A stretch of 64,000 nucleotides of DNA from Coprococcus sp. OM04-5BH (lineage in GTDB: Bacteria; Bacillota; Clostridia; Lachnospirales; Lachnospiraceae): positions 186,432 through 250,431 of the forward strand of contig NZ_QULM01000003.1 in the NCBI RefSeq assembly GCF_003482105.1. The letters run 5' to 3'. The notes below the pieces were generated by a model that saw only the letters and a program-made list of their open reading frames with translations, was not told the origin of the DNA and searched no databases. The translations under genes were made by a program, and so were the position numbers. Within the stretch, counting starts at the first letter, position 1. Each line of letters opens with the position of its first letter. Positions 8,346-17,928 of the stretch are shown here, piece after piece.

Positions 8346-9161
8346 ATGAATGAAAAGGGAAACGTGATGAAAGTAGTAATTGCAGACAGTAACTGTCTGT
8401 CCATAGCAGAGGATCTTGCACGTTCGGGGGACGAAAGAATTGAGATTGTGGAATGTGTAAAAGACGGAAACCGTGCGTTGGCTGCTATCAAAAGACATCA
8501 GCCTGAGGTAGTTATAATTGATATCTGTCTTGCGGGTATTGATGGCCTTGGAGTTATTGAACAGCTTAAGGCAGAAAATCAGATGGAGAATACAGTGTTT
8601 ATTGTATTATCATCCTTGTATTCACAGAAGCTGATCAATTGTGCATTCGAGCTTGGTGCTACATATTACATGAGAAAGCCATATAAGCCGGAGATACTGG
8701 CAAGGCGTATTACGCAGATGTATAATCTTAAGCTGAGAAAAGATACTGACTCTCATGGAGAGCTTATCTGTATGGGCAATGATCTGAAGATACCGGATGG
8801 TATTCCTGATCTCATGGCAGAGGTTACAGAGATCATCAGAGATATAGGTATCCCTGCCAATATAAAAGGATACCAGTATATAAGAGAGGGCATTATAATG
8901 TGTGTAAATGACAGTAATAATCTCAATTACATCACAAAGCTTCTGTATCCTTCCATTGCAAAGAAATACAATACTACATCATCTTCTGTTGAGAGAGCTA
9001 TAAGACATGCCATAGAGGTGGCATTTGCAAGGGGACAGATAGATACAATAAATGACATGTTCGGATATACGGTCAATGCCTTTAAGGGCAAGCCGACTAA
9101 CTCGGAGTTTATAGCCATGATAGCGGACAAGCTCAGGATCAAGTATAAGAAGAGAGCATAA
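8346..9161 (+). CDS. spo0A: Sporulation master regulator Spo0A (paralogue 2)
   Basis: Second Spo0A-family regulator, 271 residues from ATG 8346 or 264 from ATG 8367; both have purine-rich upstream sequence and the choice is uncertain. The receiver is closer to canonical than that of its neighbour: IADSN keeps one of the two acidic pocket residues, [11 protein letters not shown] carries the phosphoacceptor Asp, and MRKPY keeps the Lys-Pro switch. The C-terminal domain ([44 protein letters not shown]) is intact. This copy is the better candidate for the functional Spo0A, controlling sporulation or stationary-phase genes through 0A boxes. The two genes are probably a local duplication followed by divergence. 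Confidence 0.92.
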   Translation: MNEKGNVMKVVIADSNCLSIAEDLARSGDERIEIVECVKDGNRALAAIKRHQPEVVIIDICLAGIDGLGVIEQLKAENQMENTVFIVLSSLYSQKLINCAFELGATYYMRKPYKPEILARRITQMYNLKLRKDTDSHGELICMGNDLKIPDGIPDLMAEVTEIIRDIGIPANIKGYQYIREGIIMCVNDSNNLNYITKLLYPSIAKKYNTTSSSVERAIRHAIEVAFARGQIDTINDMFGYTVNAFKGKPTNSEFIAMIADKLRIKYKKRA

Positions 9162-9211
9162 AATGGGATAATGAAGCCGTGACAGATATCTGCGGAAGCC
9201 TCATATAGTAT

Positions 9212-9239
9212 TTGAAAAAAGACCGGAAAAGTGTATAAT
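9212..9239 (+). promoter_or_regulatory. Sigma-A type promoter before the AstE-like gene
   Basis: TTGAAA (9212-9217), 16 bp spacer, TATAAT (9234-9239), 50 bp before the next start codon. A good match for the housekeeping sigma factor. Confidence 0.7.
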
Positions 9240-9288
9240 ATAATCAGCACATTGCGTGCGGTATAAAGTACATTGAGGTGGAATTCTA

Positions 9289-10227
9289 ATGATAGAAACT
9301 GTTGCGTCTGCGGATATGCTGATCGAAGAGGTTATAAGGGTAAAAAAGAATCACCTTGAGCCTGATATGACTACCGGCAGGGAGAAGAGACTTAGTATAG
9401 TGTCCGGTATACATGGCGACGAGGTGGCGGGACAGTATATCTGCTATGAAATTATCAGGCGGATAAAAAGTGAGTTCACAAAGCTTAAGGGAATAGTGGA
9501 TGTATATCCATTTTTAAATCCAATGGGACTCGAATCAAGATACAGGGATATACCGGTTATAGATATTGACATGAATACGGTGTTCCCGGGCTCGGCTGAT
9601 GGTACGGTTGGGGAGTACATTGCAGCCAAGGTAGTTGAGGATATAGATGGGTCGGATATATGTCTTGATGTACATTCAAGCAGTGTATATCTCAAGGAGA
9701 TCCCCCAGGTCAGAGTGAACTCTGATATAGCTGATGACATAATAGAGTATGCGTCAAGGCTTAATACGGACGTAGTGTGGGTACACCCATCATCTACGGT
9801 TATGCCGGGAAGTATAGCGTATGCCCTTAATGATATCGGAGTAAAAACTATGGTGGTGGAGTCAGGAGTGGCTCTGACCATTGATTATGAATATTGCAGC
9901 CAGATAGTGGAGGGTATATTCTCACTTATGGAGTACATGGGCATATGGGATGGCTGCGCGAATAATACCCACATGCCGAAGATAGCCGCTGATGCGGATG
10001 TTGCCTTTGTTAATGCAGAGAGCAGCGGAATATTTATCCCTTCAGTAAAACATTCGGGGCTTATAAAGCGCGGAGGCGAGATAGGCAAGATCGTCAATGT
10101 GCTCACCGGCTCTATAGAAGAAGTAATTAAATCTCCCAGAACAGGAGTGGTATTTTCACTCAGGTCTTATCCTATAATAGAGGAAGGCTCTCTTGTGGCA
10201 AGAGTGTTTGGAGGTCCTGATGAATAA
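9289..10227 (+). CDS. Succinylglutamate desuccinylase/aspartoacylase-family zinc hydrolase
   Basis: Member of the M14-like AstE/AspA group that removes acyl groups from amino acids or peptides using one zinc ion. Zinc-ligand motifs are present: SGIHGDEVAG (His and Glu, about residues 44-53) and LDVHSS (His, about 125-130), followed by VVESGVA with the catalytic-type glutamate. The length of 312 residues is normal. The ATG has GAGGTGG 8 bp upstream and a good promoter precedes it. The next gene overlaps by 8 bp and encodes a second family member without the zinc ligands, so the two likely form one operon and perhaps one complex. Substrate unknown; arginine or acetyl-aspartate metabolism cannot be inferred from neighbours. 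Confidence 0.85.
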   Translation: MIETVASADMLIEEVIRVKKNHLEPDMTTGREKRLSIVSGIHGDEVAGQYICYEIIRRIKSEFTKLKGIVDVYPFLNPMGLESRYRDIPVIDIDMNTVFPGSADGTVGEYIAAKVVEDIDGSDICLDVHSSSVYLKEIPQVRVNSDIADDIIEYASRLNTDVVWVHPSSTVMPGSIAYALNDIGVKTMVVESGVALTIDYEYCSQIVEGIFSLMEYMGIWDGCANNTHMPKIAADADVAFVNAESSGIFIPSVKHSGLIKRGGEIGKIVNVLTGSIEEVIKSPRTGVVFSLRSYPIIEEGSLVARVFGGPDE

Positions 10228-11158
10228 AGAAATAGTTTACTCAATGAATACAGCTTACAGGGGTGAATACACAATATACGGCTATTCTTTTGGAAGCGGA
10301 GAAAAGGCAGCATGCATAATCGGAGCCTTAAGGGGAAATGAATACCAGCAGCTCTATATAAGCTCGCTGATGTCAAAAAAGCTTTATGATCTTGAGACAA
10401 GAGGCTCTATAGTTGCAGGAAAGAGGATATTGCTGATACCGTCACTTAATTACAGCTCCATGAATATGGGACAGAAGTACTGGATATCGGACAATGCGGA
10501 TCTTAACAGGGCTTTTCCGGGTAATCCGGAAGGACAGGCGGTAAGCAGAATCGCTGATGCGGTGCTTTCTTATACAGATGGCTATGCCTATGGAATACAA
10601 TTCGCAAGCTTTTATATGGAGGGACAGTTTATCCCTCATGTAAGGATGATGGAGACAGGAAGACAGAGTAATTCATTGGCGAACCTTTTTGGTATGCAGT
10701 ATGTGCTTACGGCAGAACCGAGAGCATATGACAGGGCAACTCTTAATTATAACTGGCAGATGAACGGAACCGAGGCTTTCTCGATATATTCCGGAGCTAC
10801 GGAGAGGATTGATGAAGTAAGTGCCAACAATGCCGTATCGGCAGTGCTCAGGTTCCTTACCAGAATGGGTATCATAAGATATAACTGCCACGCAGGATAT
10901 ATCTCCACGGTTTTGGATGAGGAGGAATTACTCAGCATAAGATCGGATAAGGCAGGCGGTTTCTTCAGAAGACTGGCAGGTCCGGGAGACGAGGTCACCA
11001 GAGGAGATATAATCGCCAATATCGTAAATCCTATGACCGGTGATGTGAAATCCCAGATATATGCCCCTACTGACGGAATAATATTCTTCGCTGAGGAGGC
11101 ACCTATGGTGTACCAGAATTCGGTTATTTTCAAAATGATACGACGATTACACAATTAA
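10220..11158 (+). CDS. Degenerate AstE/AspA-family protein
   Basis: Paralogue of the preceding hydrolase, 312 residues. The ATG at 10220 overlaps the upstream gene by 8 bp and has TGGAGG 5 bp before it, indicating translational coupling. At the positions of the zinc ligands the sequence reads GALRGNE instead of GIHGDE, and the DVHSS histidine is replaced (GIQFASF), so zinc catalysis is unlikely. The rest of the fold remains recognisable: LNRAFPGNPEG, and a C-terminal beta-rich segment (GPGDEVTRGDIIANIVNPMTG) like that of its neighbour. It may be a regulatory or structural partner of the active subunit; this is inference. Confidence 0.75.
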   Translation: MNKEIVYSMNTAYRGEYTIYGYSFGSGEKAACIIGALRGNEYQQLYISSLMSKKLYDLETRGSIVAGKRILLIPSLNYSSMNMGQKYWISDNADLNRAFPGNPEGQAVSRIADAVLSYTDGYAYGIQFASFYMEGQFIPHVRMMETGRQSNSLANLFGMQYVLTAEPRAYDRATLNYNWQMNGTEAFSIYSGATERIDEVSANNAVSAVLRFLTRMGIIRYNCHAGYISTVLDEEELLSIRSDKAGGFFRRLAGPGDEVTRGDIIANIVNPMTGDVKSQIYAPTDGIIFFAEEAPMVYQNSVIFKMIRRLHN

Positions 11159-11187
11159 TATGAAATTACAGCTATTCAAGATTTAAT

Positions 11188-11236
11188 AAAAGTGCTATTA
11201 TTATGTATGTATGTGCATGATAACAGCACTTTTATT
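11188..11236 (+). terminator. Terminator after the AstE-like pair
   Basis: AAAGTGCT...AGCACTTT arms with further imperfect pairing inside (11188-11233) followed by T-rich sequence. Confidence 0.8.
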
Positions 11237-11273
11237 TATTGTAATGATGTCTGTGACATCGTTACGCCGCAGC
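11235..11273 (+). repeat. 39-bp hairpin repeat, copy 2 (before purL)
   Basis: Second copy of the repeat at 2258-2296, with GTAATGATGTC and GACATCGTTAC forming the palindrome. Directly downstream a GCAGCA/TGCTGC hairpin occupies 11268-11297 in the purL leader. Confidence 0.7.
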
Positions 11274-11338
11274 ACCCACAATTTTAAATGGTTGCTGCTC
11301 CAACTGTTGAAAATTAATTTACATTACGGAGGTCTACC

Positions 11339-14300
11339 ATGAGTAAGGTAAGAAGAGTTTACGTTGAAAAAAAGCCGGACTACGCAGTTAAGGCTAAGGA
11401 ACTCCATGACGAGATCAAGAACTATCTTAACATTGATGCTGAATATGTAAGAGTACTTGTCCGTTATGATGTTGAGAATCTTTCAGATGAGACATACAGA
11501 AAAGCAATCAATACCGTATTTTCTGAGCCACCTGTAGATATGGTCTATGAGGGCGATGAGCTTCCAATGCAGGACACAGATAAGGTGTTCTCTGTAGAAG
11601 CGCTTCCGGGACAGTTCGATCAGAGAGCAGATTCTGCGGAGCAGTGTGTAAAACTTCTTAATGAGGATGAGGATCCTATCATAAAGACTGCAACTACATA
11701 TATTCTTTCAGGAAATGTTACAGATGAGCAGTTTAAGAGCGTTATGGAATATTGTATCAATCCTGTCGACTCAAGAGCCTGTGGTCTTGAGATCCCAGAG
11801 ACTCTTGTTACTGAGTATGATGAGCCTGCGGATGTTATCATATTTGACGGATTTAAAGATATGCCTGAGGACAAGCTTAAGGAGCTTTATGAGTCACTTG
11901 GTCTTGCCATGACATTCAAGGATTTCCTTCACATCCAGAATTATTTTAAGAATGACGAGAAGAGAGATCCTTCCATGACTGAGATCAGAGTCCTTGACAC
12001 ATACTGGTCAGATCACTGCCGTCATACCACCTTCTCCACAGAGCTTACAGATGTAACCTTTGACGATGGAGATTACAAGGAGCTTCTTGAGAAGACATTT
12101 GACGCATATCGTGCTGAGATGAAGGAGATGTACAAGGACAGAGACGACAAGTTCGTATGTCTTATGGATATAGCCCTTATGGGTATGAAGCAGCTTAAGG
12201 CAGCAGGAAAGCTTGATGACATGGAAGTATCAGATGAGATAAATGCATGTTCGATAGTAGTTCCTGTGGAGGTTGACGGTGTTACTGAGGAGTGGCTGGT
12301 ATTCTTCAAGAACGAGACCCACAACCATCCTACAGAGATAGAGCCGTTCGGTGGTGCTGCCACATGCTTAGGCGGTGCTATCCGTGATCCGCTTTCAGGA
12401 AGAGGCTATGTATACCAGGCCATGAGAGTTACAGGTGCTGCAGATCCTACAAAGTCCCTTAAGGAGACACTTCCTAACAAGCTTCCACAGAGAAAGATTG
12501 TTACCACAGCTGCCCATGGTTACAGCTCATACGGTAACCAGATCGGACTTGCAACAGGACTTGTAAATGAAATATATCATCCGAATTATGTTGCCAAGAG
12601 AATGGAGATCGGTGCTGTCATGGGTGCTGCTCCAAGACGTGCGGTTAAGAGACTTACATCAGATCCCGGGGACATGATAATCCTTTTAGGCGGACGTACA
12701 GGACGTGATGGCTGTGGCGGAGCTACAGGTTCATCAAAGGCTCATGATTCACACTCCCTTGAGAGCTGTGGTGCAGAGGTTCAGAAGGGTAATCCTCCTA
12801 CAGAGAGAAAGATACAGAGACTCTTCAGAAGAGAAGAGGTTTCTTCACTTATAAAGAAATGTAACGACTTCGGTGCCGGCGGTGTATCTGTTGCCATCGG
12901 AGAGCTGGCAGACGGTCTTACAGTAGACCTTGACAAGGTTCCTAAGAAATATGCAGGTCTTGACGGAACAGAGCTTGCTATCTCAGAGTCCCAGGAGCGT
13001 ATGGCTATAGTAGTAGATCCTGCCGATGTGGACAAAATGCTTGGGTATGCAGAAGAGGAGAACCTTGAGGCTGTAGTTGTTGCGGTAGTAACAGAGGATC
13101 CTAGACTTGTCCTTAAGTGGAGAGGCAAGGAGATCGTTAATATAAAGAGAGCATTCCTTGACACCAACGGTGCTCATCAGGAGACAACAGTTAAGGTTAA
13201 TGTTCCAAGCAAGGCAGATAACTACTTTGATGAGGTTAAGGAGCCTGCTGATGTTAAGAAGGCATGGCTTGATACACTGTCAGACCTTAATGTATGTTCA
13301 CAGAAGGGACTTGTGGAGATGTTCGACAGCTCCATCGGTGCTTCAACAGTAACAATGCCATACGGTGGTAAGTATCAGCTTACACCAACCCAGACAATGA
13401 TAGCTAAGCTTCCTGTACTTAAGGGTAAGACAGATACTATCACTATGATGAGCTACGGCCTTGATCCATATCTTTCAAGCTGGAGCCCATACCATGGTTC
13501 AGTATACGCAGTGCTTACATCAGTTGCCAAGATCGCGGCAGCAGGCGGAGATGTTTCAAAGATAAGACTTACCTTCCAGGAGTACTTTAAGAGACTTGGA
13601 ACAGATCCATACAGATGGGGTCAGCCACTGGCAGCACTTCTTGGTGCATATGATGTCCAGATCGGTCTCGGACTTCCGTCAATAGGTGGTAAGGACAGTA
13701 TGTCAGGTACATTTAATGACATAGATGTTCCTCCTACACTTTGTTCATTTGCAGTTGACGTATCAAGCTACAAGCATGTTGTTACACCTGAGCTTAAGGC
13801 AGCAGGCGATGTCCTTGTAAGACTTGATGTTGATAAGGATGAGAATGACATTCCTGTATATGCTGATGTCCTTGATAAGTATGACAAGCTCCATAAGGCA
13901 ATTACAGAGGATAAGATCGAGGCTGCTTATGTAATAGGCTTTGGTGGTCTCATTGAGGCTGTATCAAAGATGGCATTCGGTAATAAATTCGGTGTTGCAA
14001 TAGATGACGGTGTAACAAAGAGGAAGCTTGTTTCCAAGGATTACGGTTCTATCATCCTTGAGGTTAAGCCTGAGAATGTTGACAAGCTTGGAGTTACAGT
14101 TAAGAAGATCGGTACTGTAAATGACAGTGCGGCCTTCACATACGGTGATGTGACAGTAACTGTTGAGGAAGCCATCAAGGCATGGACAACAAAGCTTGAG
14201 AAGGTATTCCCAACAAAGAGCAAGGTTCCTCAGACAGAGATCAACACAGGTCTCTTTGACGCAAAGACCGTATATACATCAAAGAACAAGGTTGCTAAGC

Positions 14301-15094
14301 CAAAGGTATTCATCCCTGTATTCCCTGGTACCAACTGTGAGTATGATTCAGCTAAGGCATTTGAGAGAGCAGGAGCTGAGGTTCAGACAGTAGTATTCAG
14401 GAATATGACAGCTCAGGGAATAAGAGATTCAGTAGACGCATTTGCCAAGGCAATAAGCGATTCACAGATCATAATGTTCCCGGGTGGTTTCTCAGCAGGT
14501 GATGAGCCTGACGGATCAGGTAAGTTCATTGCCACAGCTTTCAGAAATGCCAAGATCTCAGAGGAGGTTATGAAGCTCCTTAATGAGAGAGACGGACTTG
14601 CCCTTGGTATCTGTAATGGCTTCCAGGCACTTATCAAGCTTGGTCTTGTACCATACGGTGAGATCAGACCACAGAGTGAGACATCACCAACACTTACAAT
14701 GAACAGCATTGGACGTCACCAGTCCAAGATCGCATACACAAAGGTTGTTACAAACAAGAGCCCATGGCTTGCCCAGGCTGAGCTTGGCGGAGTTTATTCT
14801 ATTCCTATCTCACATGGTGAGGGTAGATTCGTTGCCAGCAAGGAATGGTGCGAGAAGTTATTTGCAAATGGCCAGGTGGCTACCCAGTATGTAGACTTAA
14901 ACGGAAATCCAACAATGGATGAGTACTACAATGTAAATGGTTCTTACTATGCTATCGAAGGTATCACAAGTCCTGACGGACGTGTCCTTGGTAAGATGGG
15001 TCACTCAGAGCGTATCGGTGAGGCTGTTGCTGTGAATATCTACGGCAACCAGGATCAGAAGATATTTGAGAGTGGTGTGGCTTACTTCAAGTAA
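11339..15094 (+). CDS. purL: Phosphoribosylformylglycinamidine synthase (single-chain PurL)
   Basis: Fourth step of de novo purine synthesis: converts FGAR to FGAM using ATP and glutamine. The 1251-residue product is the large fused form in which the ammonia-accepting synthetase and the glutaminase are one chain, unlike the three-protein PurS/PurL/PurQ set of Bacillus. The synthetase part has SDHCRHTTF, FKNETHNHPTEIEPFGGAAT and IGGKDSMSG. The C-terminal amidotransferase domain (from about residue 990) shows FPGTNCEYD, FPGGFSAGDEPDGSGKF, the nucleophile Cys in GICNGFQAL, and HGEGRF. AGGTC lies just upstream of the ATG. It stands alone with terminators on both sides. No purine riboswitch was seen in the 180 bp leader. 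Confidence 0.97.
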   Translation: MSKVRRVYVEKKPDYAVKAKELHDEIKNYLNIDAEYVRVLVRYDVENLSDETYRKAINTVFSEPPVDMVYEGDELPMQDTDKVFSVEALPGQFDQRADSAEQCVKLLNEDEDPIIKTATTYILSGNVTDEQFKSVMEYCINPVDSRACGLEIPETLVTEYDEPADVIIFDGFKDMPEDKLKELYESLGLAMTFKDFLHIQNYFKNDEKRDPSMTEIRVLDTYWSDHCRHTTFSTELTDVTFDDGDYKELLEKTFDAYRAEMKEMYKDRDDKFVCLMDIALMGMKQLKAAGKLDDMEVSDEINACSIVVPVEVDGVTEEWLVFFKNETHNHPTEIEPFGGAATCLGGAIRDPLSGRGYVYQAMRVTGAADPTKSLKETLPNKLPQRKIVTTAAHGYSSYGNQIGLATGLVNEIYHPNYVAKRMEIGAVMGAAPRRAVKRLTSDPGDMIILLGGRTGRDGCGGATGSSKAHDSHSLESCGAEVQKGNPPTERKIQRLFRREEVSSLIKKCNDFGAGGVSVAIGELADGLTVDLDKVPKKYAGLDGTELAISESQERMAIVVDPADVDKMLGYAEEENLEAVVVAVVTEDPRLVLKWRGKEIVNIKRAFLDTNGAHQETTVKVNVPSKADNYFDEVKEPADVKKAWLDTLSDLNVCSQKGLVEMFDSSIGASTVTMPYGGKYQLTPTQTMIAKLPVLKGKTDTITMMSYGLDPYLSSWSPYHGSVYAVLTSVAKIAAAGGDVSKIRLTFQEYFKRLGTDPYRWGQPLAALLGAYDVQIGLGLPSIGGKDSMSGTFNDIDVPPTLCSFAVDVSSYKHVVTPELKAAGDVLVRLDVDKDENDIPVYADVLDKYDKLHKAITEDKIEAAYVIGFGGLIEAVSKMAFGNKFGVAIDDGVTKRKLVSKDYGSIILEVKPENVDKLGVTVKKIGTVNDSAAFTYGDVTVTVEEAIKAWTTKLEKVFPTKSKVPQTEINTGLFDAKTVYTSKNKVAKPKVFIPVFPGTNCEYDSAKAFERAGAEVQTVVFRNMTAQGIRDSVDAFAKAISDSQIIMFPGGFSAGDEPDGSGKFIATAFRNAKISEEVMKLLNERDGLALGICNGFQALIKLGLVPYGEIRPQSETSPTLTMNSIGRHQSKIAYTKVVTNKSPWLAQAELGGVYSIPISHGEGRFVASKEWCEKLFANGQVATQYVDLNGNPTMDEYYNVNGSYYAIEGITSPDGRVLGKMGHSERIGEAVAVNIYGNQDQKIFESGVAYFK

Positions 15095-15121
15095 GAGTAA
15101 TATAAATATTAAAACTATACA

Positions 15122-15156
15122 GAGCGCATGATGCTTGACCGGTGTCATGCGCTTTG
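15122..15156 (+). terminator. Terminator-like hairpin after purL
   Basis: Nine-base perfect arms AGCGCATGA and TCATGCGCT (15123-15131, 15145-15153) with a short T tract. Terminator function is likely but the T run is weak. Confidence 0.6.
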
Positions 15157-15177
15157 AAGATATGTAGGGAGATTTGT

Positions 15178-17847
15178 ATGACAGAGAATAAAAAGAAAAG
15201 ATGTATATGGTTGTATTTCGTGGCATTTGCAATTCCGGTGCTTACCATGCTTGCCCATATGTTTCTTACTAATTGCTATCCTTTCGGGGGGAATACTATT
15301 TTAATAGGCGATGCGGACAGCCAGTATGTACCTTTCTTAAGTTATATGGTGGAGAGATTTAAGAATGGAAGTTCTCTGCAGTTTGACTGGCACGGAGGAT
15401 TGGGCTATGACTATTATGCTACATTTTTTTATTATCTTGCCAGTCCGTTTAATCTGCTGATGTTCCTGTTTGGTACATCCCATGTGGAGCTTGGGGCACT
15501 GGTGATATTCCTTGTGCAGATAGGCGGATGTGGTGTTACGGCTTTGTATTTCTTCAGACATACAAGATATAACAAGCTTACAACAGGAAGAGACATGATG
15601 AGTCTGCTGTTTGCTTCAGCCTATGCAATGTGCGGCTATATACTGGCATATCAGTATAATTTCATATGGCTTATAAGCCTTATGCTCACTCCGCTGGTAT
15701 TGCTTGGCATAGAATATATGGTTGACAGGAGAGATTACAGGTTATATTTTGTCTCCCTGCTTCTTACATTGATCACTAATTTTTATTTTGCCTGGTATGT
15801 GTGTATATTCGCAGTGATCTATTTCATAGACCAGCACTATGATGGGGCGAAGGATTTCTTTAAGAAATTTTTGAAGTTCGTATGTGCTTCGGTTGTGGCT
15901 GCACTTTGTGCCGCAGTGGTGCTTGTGCCATGTTATCTCAGCATATTAAACAGGGATGTGGATACGAGCTGGTATACGCTTAACAGCTTCGGATATGGAT
16001 ATTTCGGCAATATAGGAGAGTTCTTCCAGGGATTTTTCTTTGCTGCATGGATGAACCCTAACGGAGATACATTCTTTGTAAATAACAATTACTGCGGTAT
16101 CTTTACTGTGGTGCTTGCGGTTATGTTCGCCTTTAATCCAAAGCCTGAGAGACATCATAAGATAAAGAGGATAGTGGAGCTTATGATTATATCTGTTGCC
16201 TTTAACTGGATGACAACAGCCTATGTGCTCCAGGGCTTTACTGTTCCTCACAGCTATCTCAGCCGTTTCATGTTTATCCTTATAATGTTCCTGCTTATAA
16301 CAGCCCTTGAGGGAATAGACGGACTTGAGGATATGAGATACAGGTGGATCGGTGCAGCATTTGCAGTGTTTGCGGTAATGTATGCACTGGCACTTATATG
16401 CGGTGACCAGTTAAACAGTGCAGGCTGCCTTATGGCAACTGCGTTGATAGGTGTGTACTATGTTATATGCATAGTGCTGTTTAAGAAAAAGAGTATCAAG
16501 AAGATAAGCCTTACGGTGAATCTACTGGTGCTTGGCATTGCGGAGTTATTTGTCAATGCCATAATTTCAGGAGAGGAGAATTATTCCTACTCAAATCTCA
16601 AGAAGATAAATTATGAGGGCTGGAAGCCCTTGTATGACAGTATAGAGACAATGCCGGGTGAGAGGAAGACTTCATGGATGGGCAATACAAATACAGCTTG
16701 TTGCTCAGACGGAAGTATATTCTCATCAGTAATAAATTCCGATGTGTTAAAGCTCTATAAAGGACTTGGAATGACATACCAGAAGAATGGTGGTGTTTAT
16801 GCTTACTTTGGCACAACACCGATTTCTGCGCCACTGTTTAACATGAGATATGTGCTTACGGATAATCTGCTGGGTTTTGGAGGTTACGGTGTGGCAGGAA
16901 CTGCAGGTGACAGCTACATTATGGTAAATGAGGGGGATATCGCTCCCGGAATGGTCATGCCTGAGTCTGTACTGGACTGGGATGTAAGCAATGTTTATGA
17001 TGAAGGGGGAAGGATAGGTGTAACACCTATAGATATCCAGAATGAGCTTACAGATAAGGTCATGGGTATTGGTAAGGCGTTTGACGAGTATGAGCCTGGC
17101 AATCTCCAGACCTCGACCTACCTGTGCGTGGCTCTCGGAAAGAAAAAGAGAATCAATGATCTGGGTCTTCCGAGGTATCTTAAGAAGAGAGACTCCATAT
17201 GGTATCAGAACCTGGGACTTGATCCTGATTCAAAGTCCATGATAAATGTGGAGTTTGTAGTAAGAGAAGCTACCGATCTGTATGCATACATAAGTGATGA
17301 GATCAATTCCGTAACTTACAGCGTTGAGATAGATGGTGAGCAGGCAGGGATAAATCTTTATCCAAGCCCGGCAGGAATAGCCCACATAGGAAATCTTCAG
17401 GTGGGCCAGAGAGTCCGTATAACTGTTGCCAATAACTCTACGGCTCTTGGATATGGTGTGGCAACTATAAAACTTTATTCTCTTAATGAGGATGTGGTCG
17501 GCAGATATTATGAGAGGATAGGGGAGTCAGTATTAAAGATCGACTCATTTGAAGATAGGGATATAAAAGGCTCTGTAAATGCCGCAGAGGATGGTATCCT
17601 CTATATGTCTGTACCGTATTTCAAAGGCTTTAAGGTATATGTGGACGGAAAGCAGGCTGAGATAGTTAAGGTTGGCGGTGCAATGCTTGGCGTAAGGATA
17701 AGTGCCGGAGAACATGATATACATATTACGTACAGAACCTATGGCCTTGTTCTTGGTGGAATATTAAGCTGTATTGGTGTACTCATGGTATTGGCATATG
17801 TCATTGTGTCGAGAAAGCGGAATCAATCTATGATAAAAAAGGATTGA
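15178..17847 (+). CDS. YfhO-family integral membrane protein
   Basis: Large polytopic membrane protein, 889 residues from ATG 15178 (AGGGAG 6 bp upstream; the ATG at 15142 lies in the purL terminator). About twelve hydrophobic segments fill the first 450 residues, with the YfhO-type features GDADSQYVPFLSYM and HGGLGYDYYATFFYYLASP; the C-terminal third is a periplasm-facing beta-rich region followed by one last membrane segment. Family members, including Bacillus YfhO and listerial GtcA-pathway relatives, are linked to glycosylation of wall polymers or lipids. The next two genes are LTA synthase-like, so a shared role in cell-surface polymer assembly is a fair inference. The 3' end runs into a tandem repeat array. 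Confidence 0.85.
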   Translation: MTENKKKRCIWLYFVAFAIPVLTMLAHMFLTNCYPFGGNTILIGDADSQYVPFLSYMVERFKNGSSLQFDWHGGLGYDYYATFFYYLASPFNLLMFLFGTSHVELGALVIFLVQIGGCGVTALYFFRHTRYNKLTTGRDMMSLLFASAYAMCGYILAYQYNFIWLISLMLTPLVLLGIEYMVDRRDYRLYFVSLLLTLITNFYFAWYVCIFAVIYFIDQHYDGAKDFFKKFLKFVCASVVAALCAAVVLVPCYLSILNRDVDTSWYTLNSFGYGYFGNIGEFFQGFFFAAWMNPNGDTFFVNNNYCGIFTVVLAVMFAFNPKPERHHKIKRIVELMIISVAFNWMTTAYVLQGFTVPHSYLSRFMFILIMFLLITALEGIDGLEDMRYRWIGAAFAVFAVMYALALICGDQLNSAGCLMATALIGVYYVICIVLFKKKSIKKISLTVNLLVLGIAELFVNAIISGEENYSYSNLKKINYEGWKPLYDSIETMPGERKTSWMGNTNTACCSDGSIFSSVINSDVLKLYKGLGMTYQKNGGVYAYFGTTPISAPLFNMRYVLTDNLLGFGGYGVAGTAGDSYIMVNEGDIAPGMVMPESVLDWDVSNVYDEGGRIGVTPIDIQNELTDKVMGIGKAFDEYEPGNLQTSTYLCVALGKKKRINDLGLPRYLKKRDSIWYQNLGLDPDSKSMINVEFVVREATDLYAYISDEINSVTYSVEIDGEQAGINLYPSPAGIAHIGNLQVGQRVRITVANNSTALGYGVATIKLYSLNEDVVGRYYERIGESVLKIDSFEDRDIKGSVNAAEDGILYMSVPYFKGFKVYVDGKQAEIVKVGGAMLGVRISAGEHDIHITYRTYGLVLGGILSCIGVLMVLAYVIVSRKRNQSMIKKD

Positions 17848-17928
17848 TCTATGATAAAAAAGGATTGATCTATGATGAGAAAGTAGATTGATTTATGGCA
17901 AGAAAGCGGGACTGATTTATGGCAAGAA
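17813..17928 (+). repeat. Degenerate 21-24 bp tandem repeat at a gene junction
   Basis: Five to six units with the core AGAAAGYGGAYTGATYTATGRYA span the last codons of the YfhO gene, the short gap and the first codons of the LTA synthase-like gene. ATGs recur at 17830, 17851, 17872, 17895 and 17919. The second unit repeats the final YfhO codons exactly, and the units at 17851 and 17895 open tiny reading frames that close within six codons. Confidence 0.75.
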
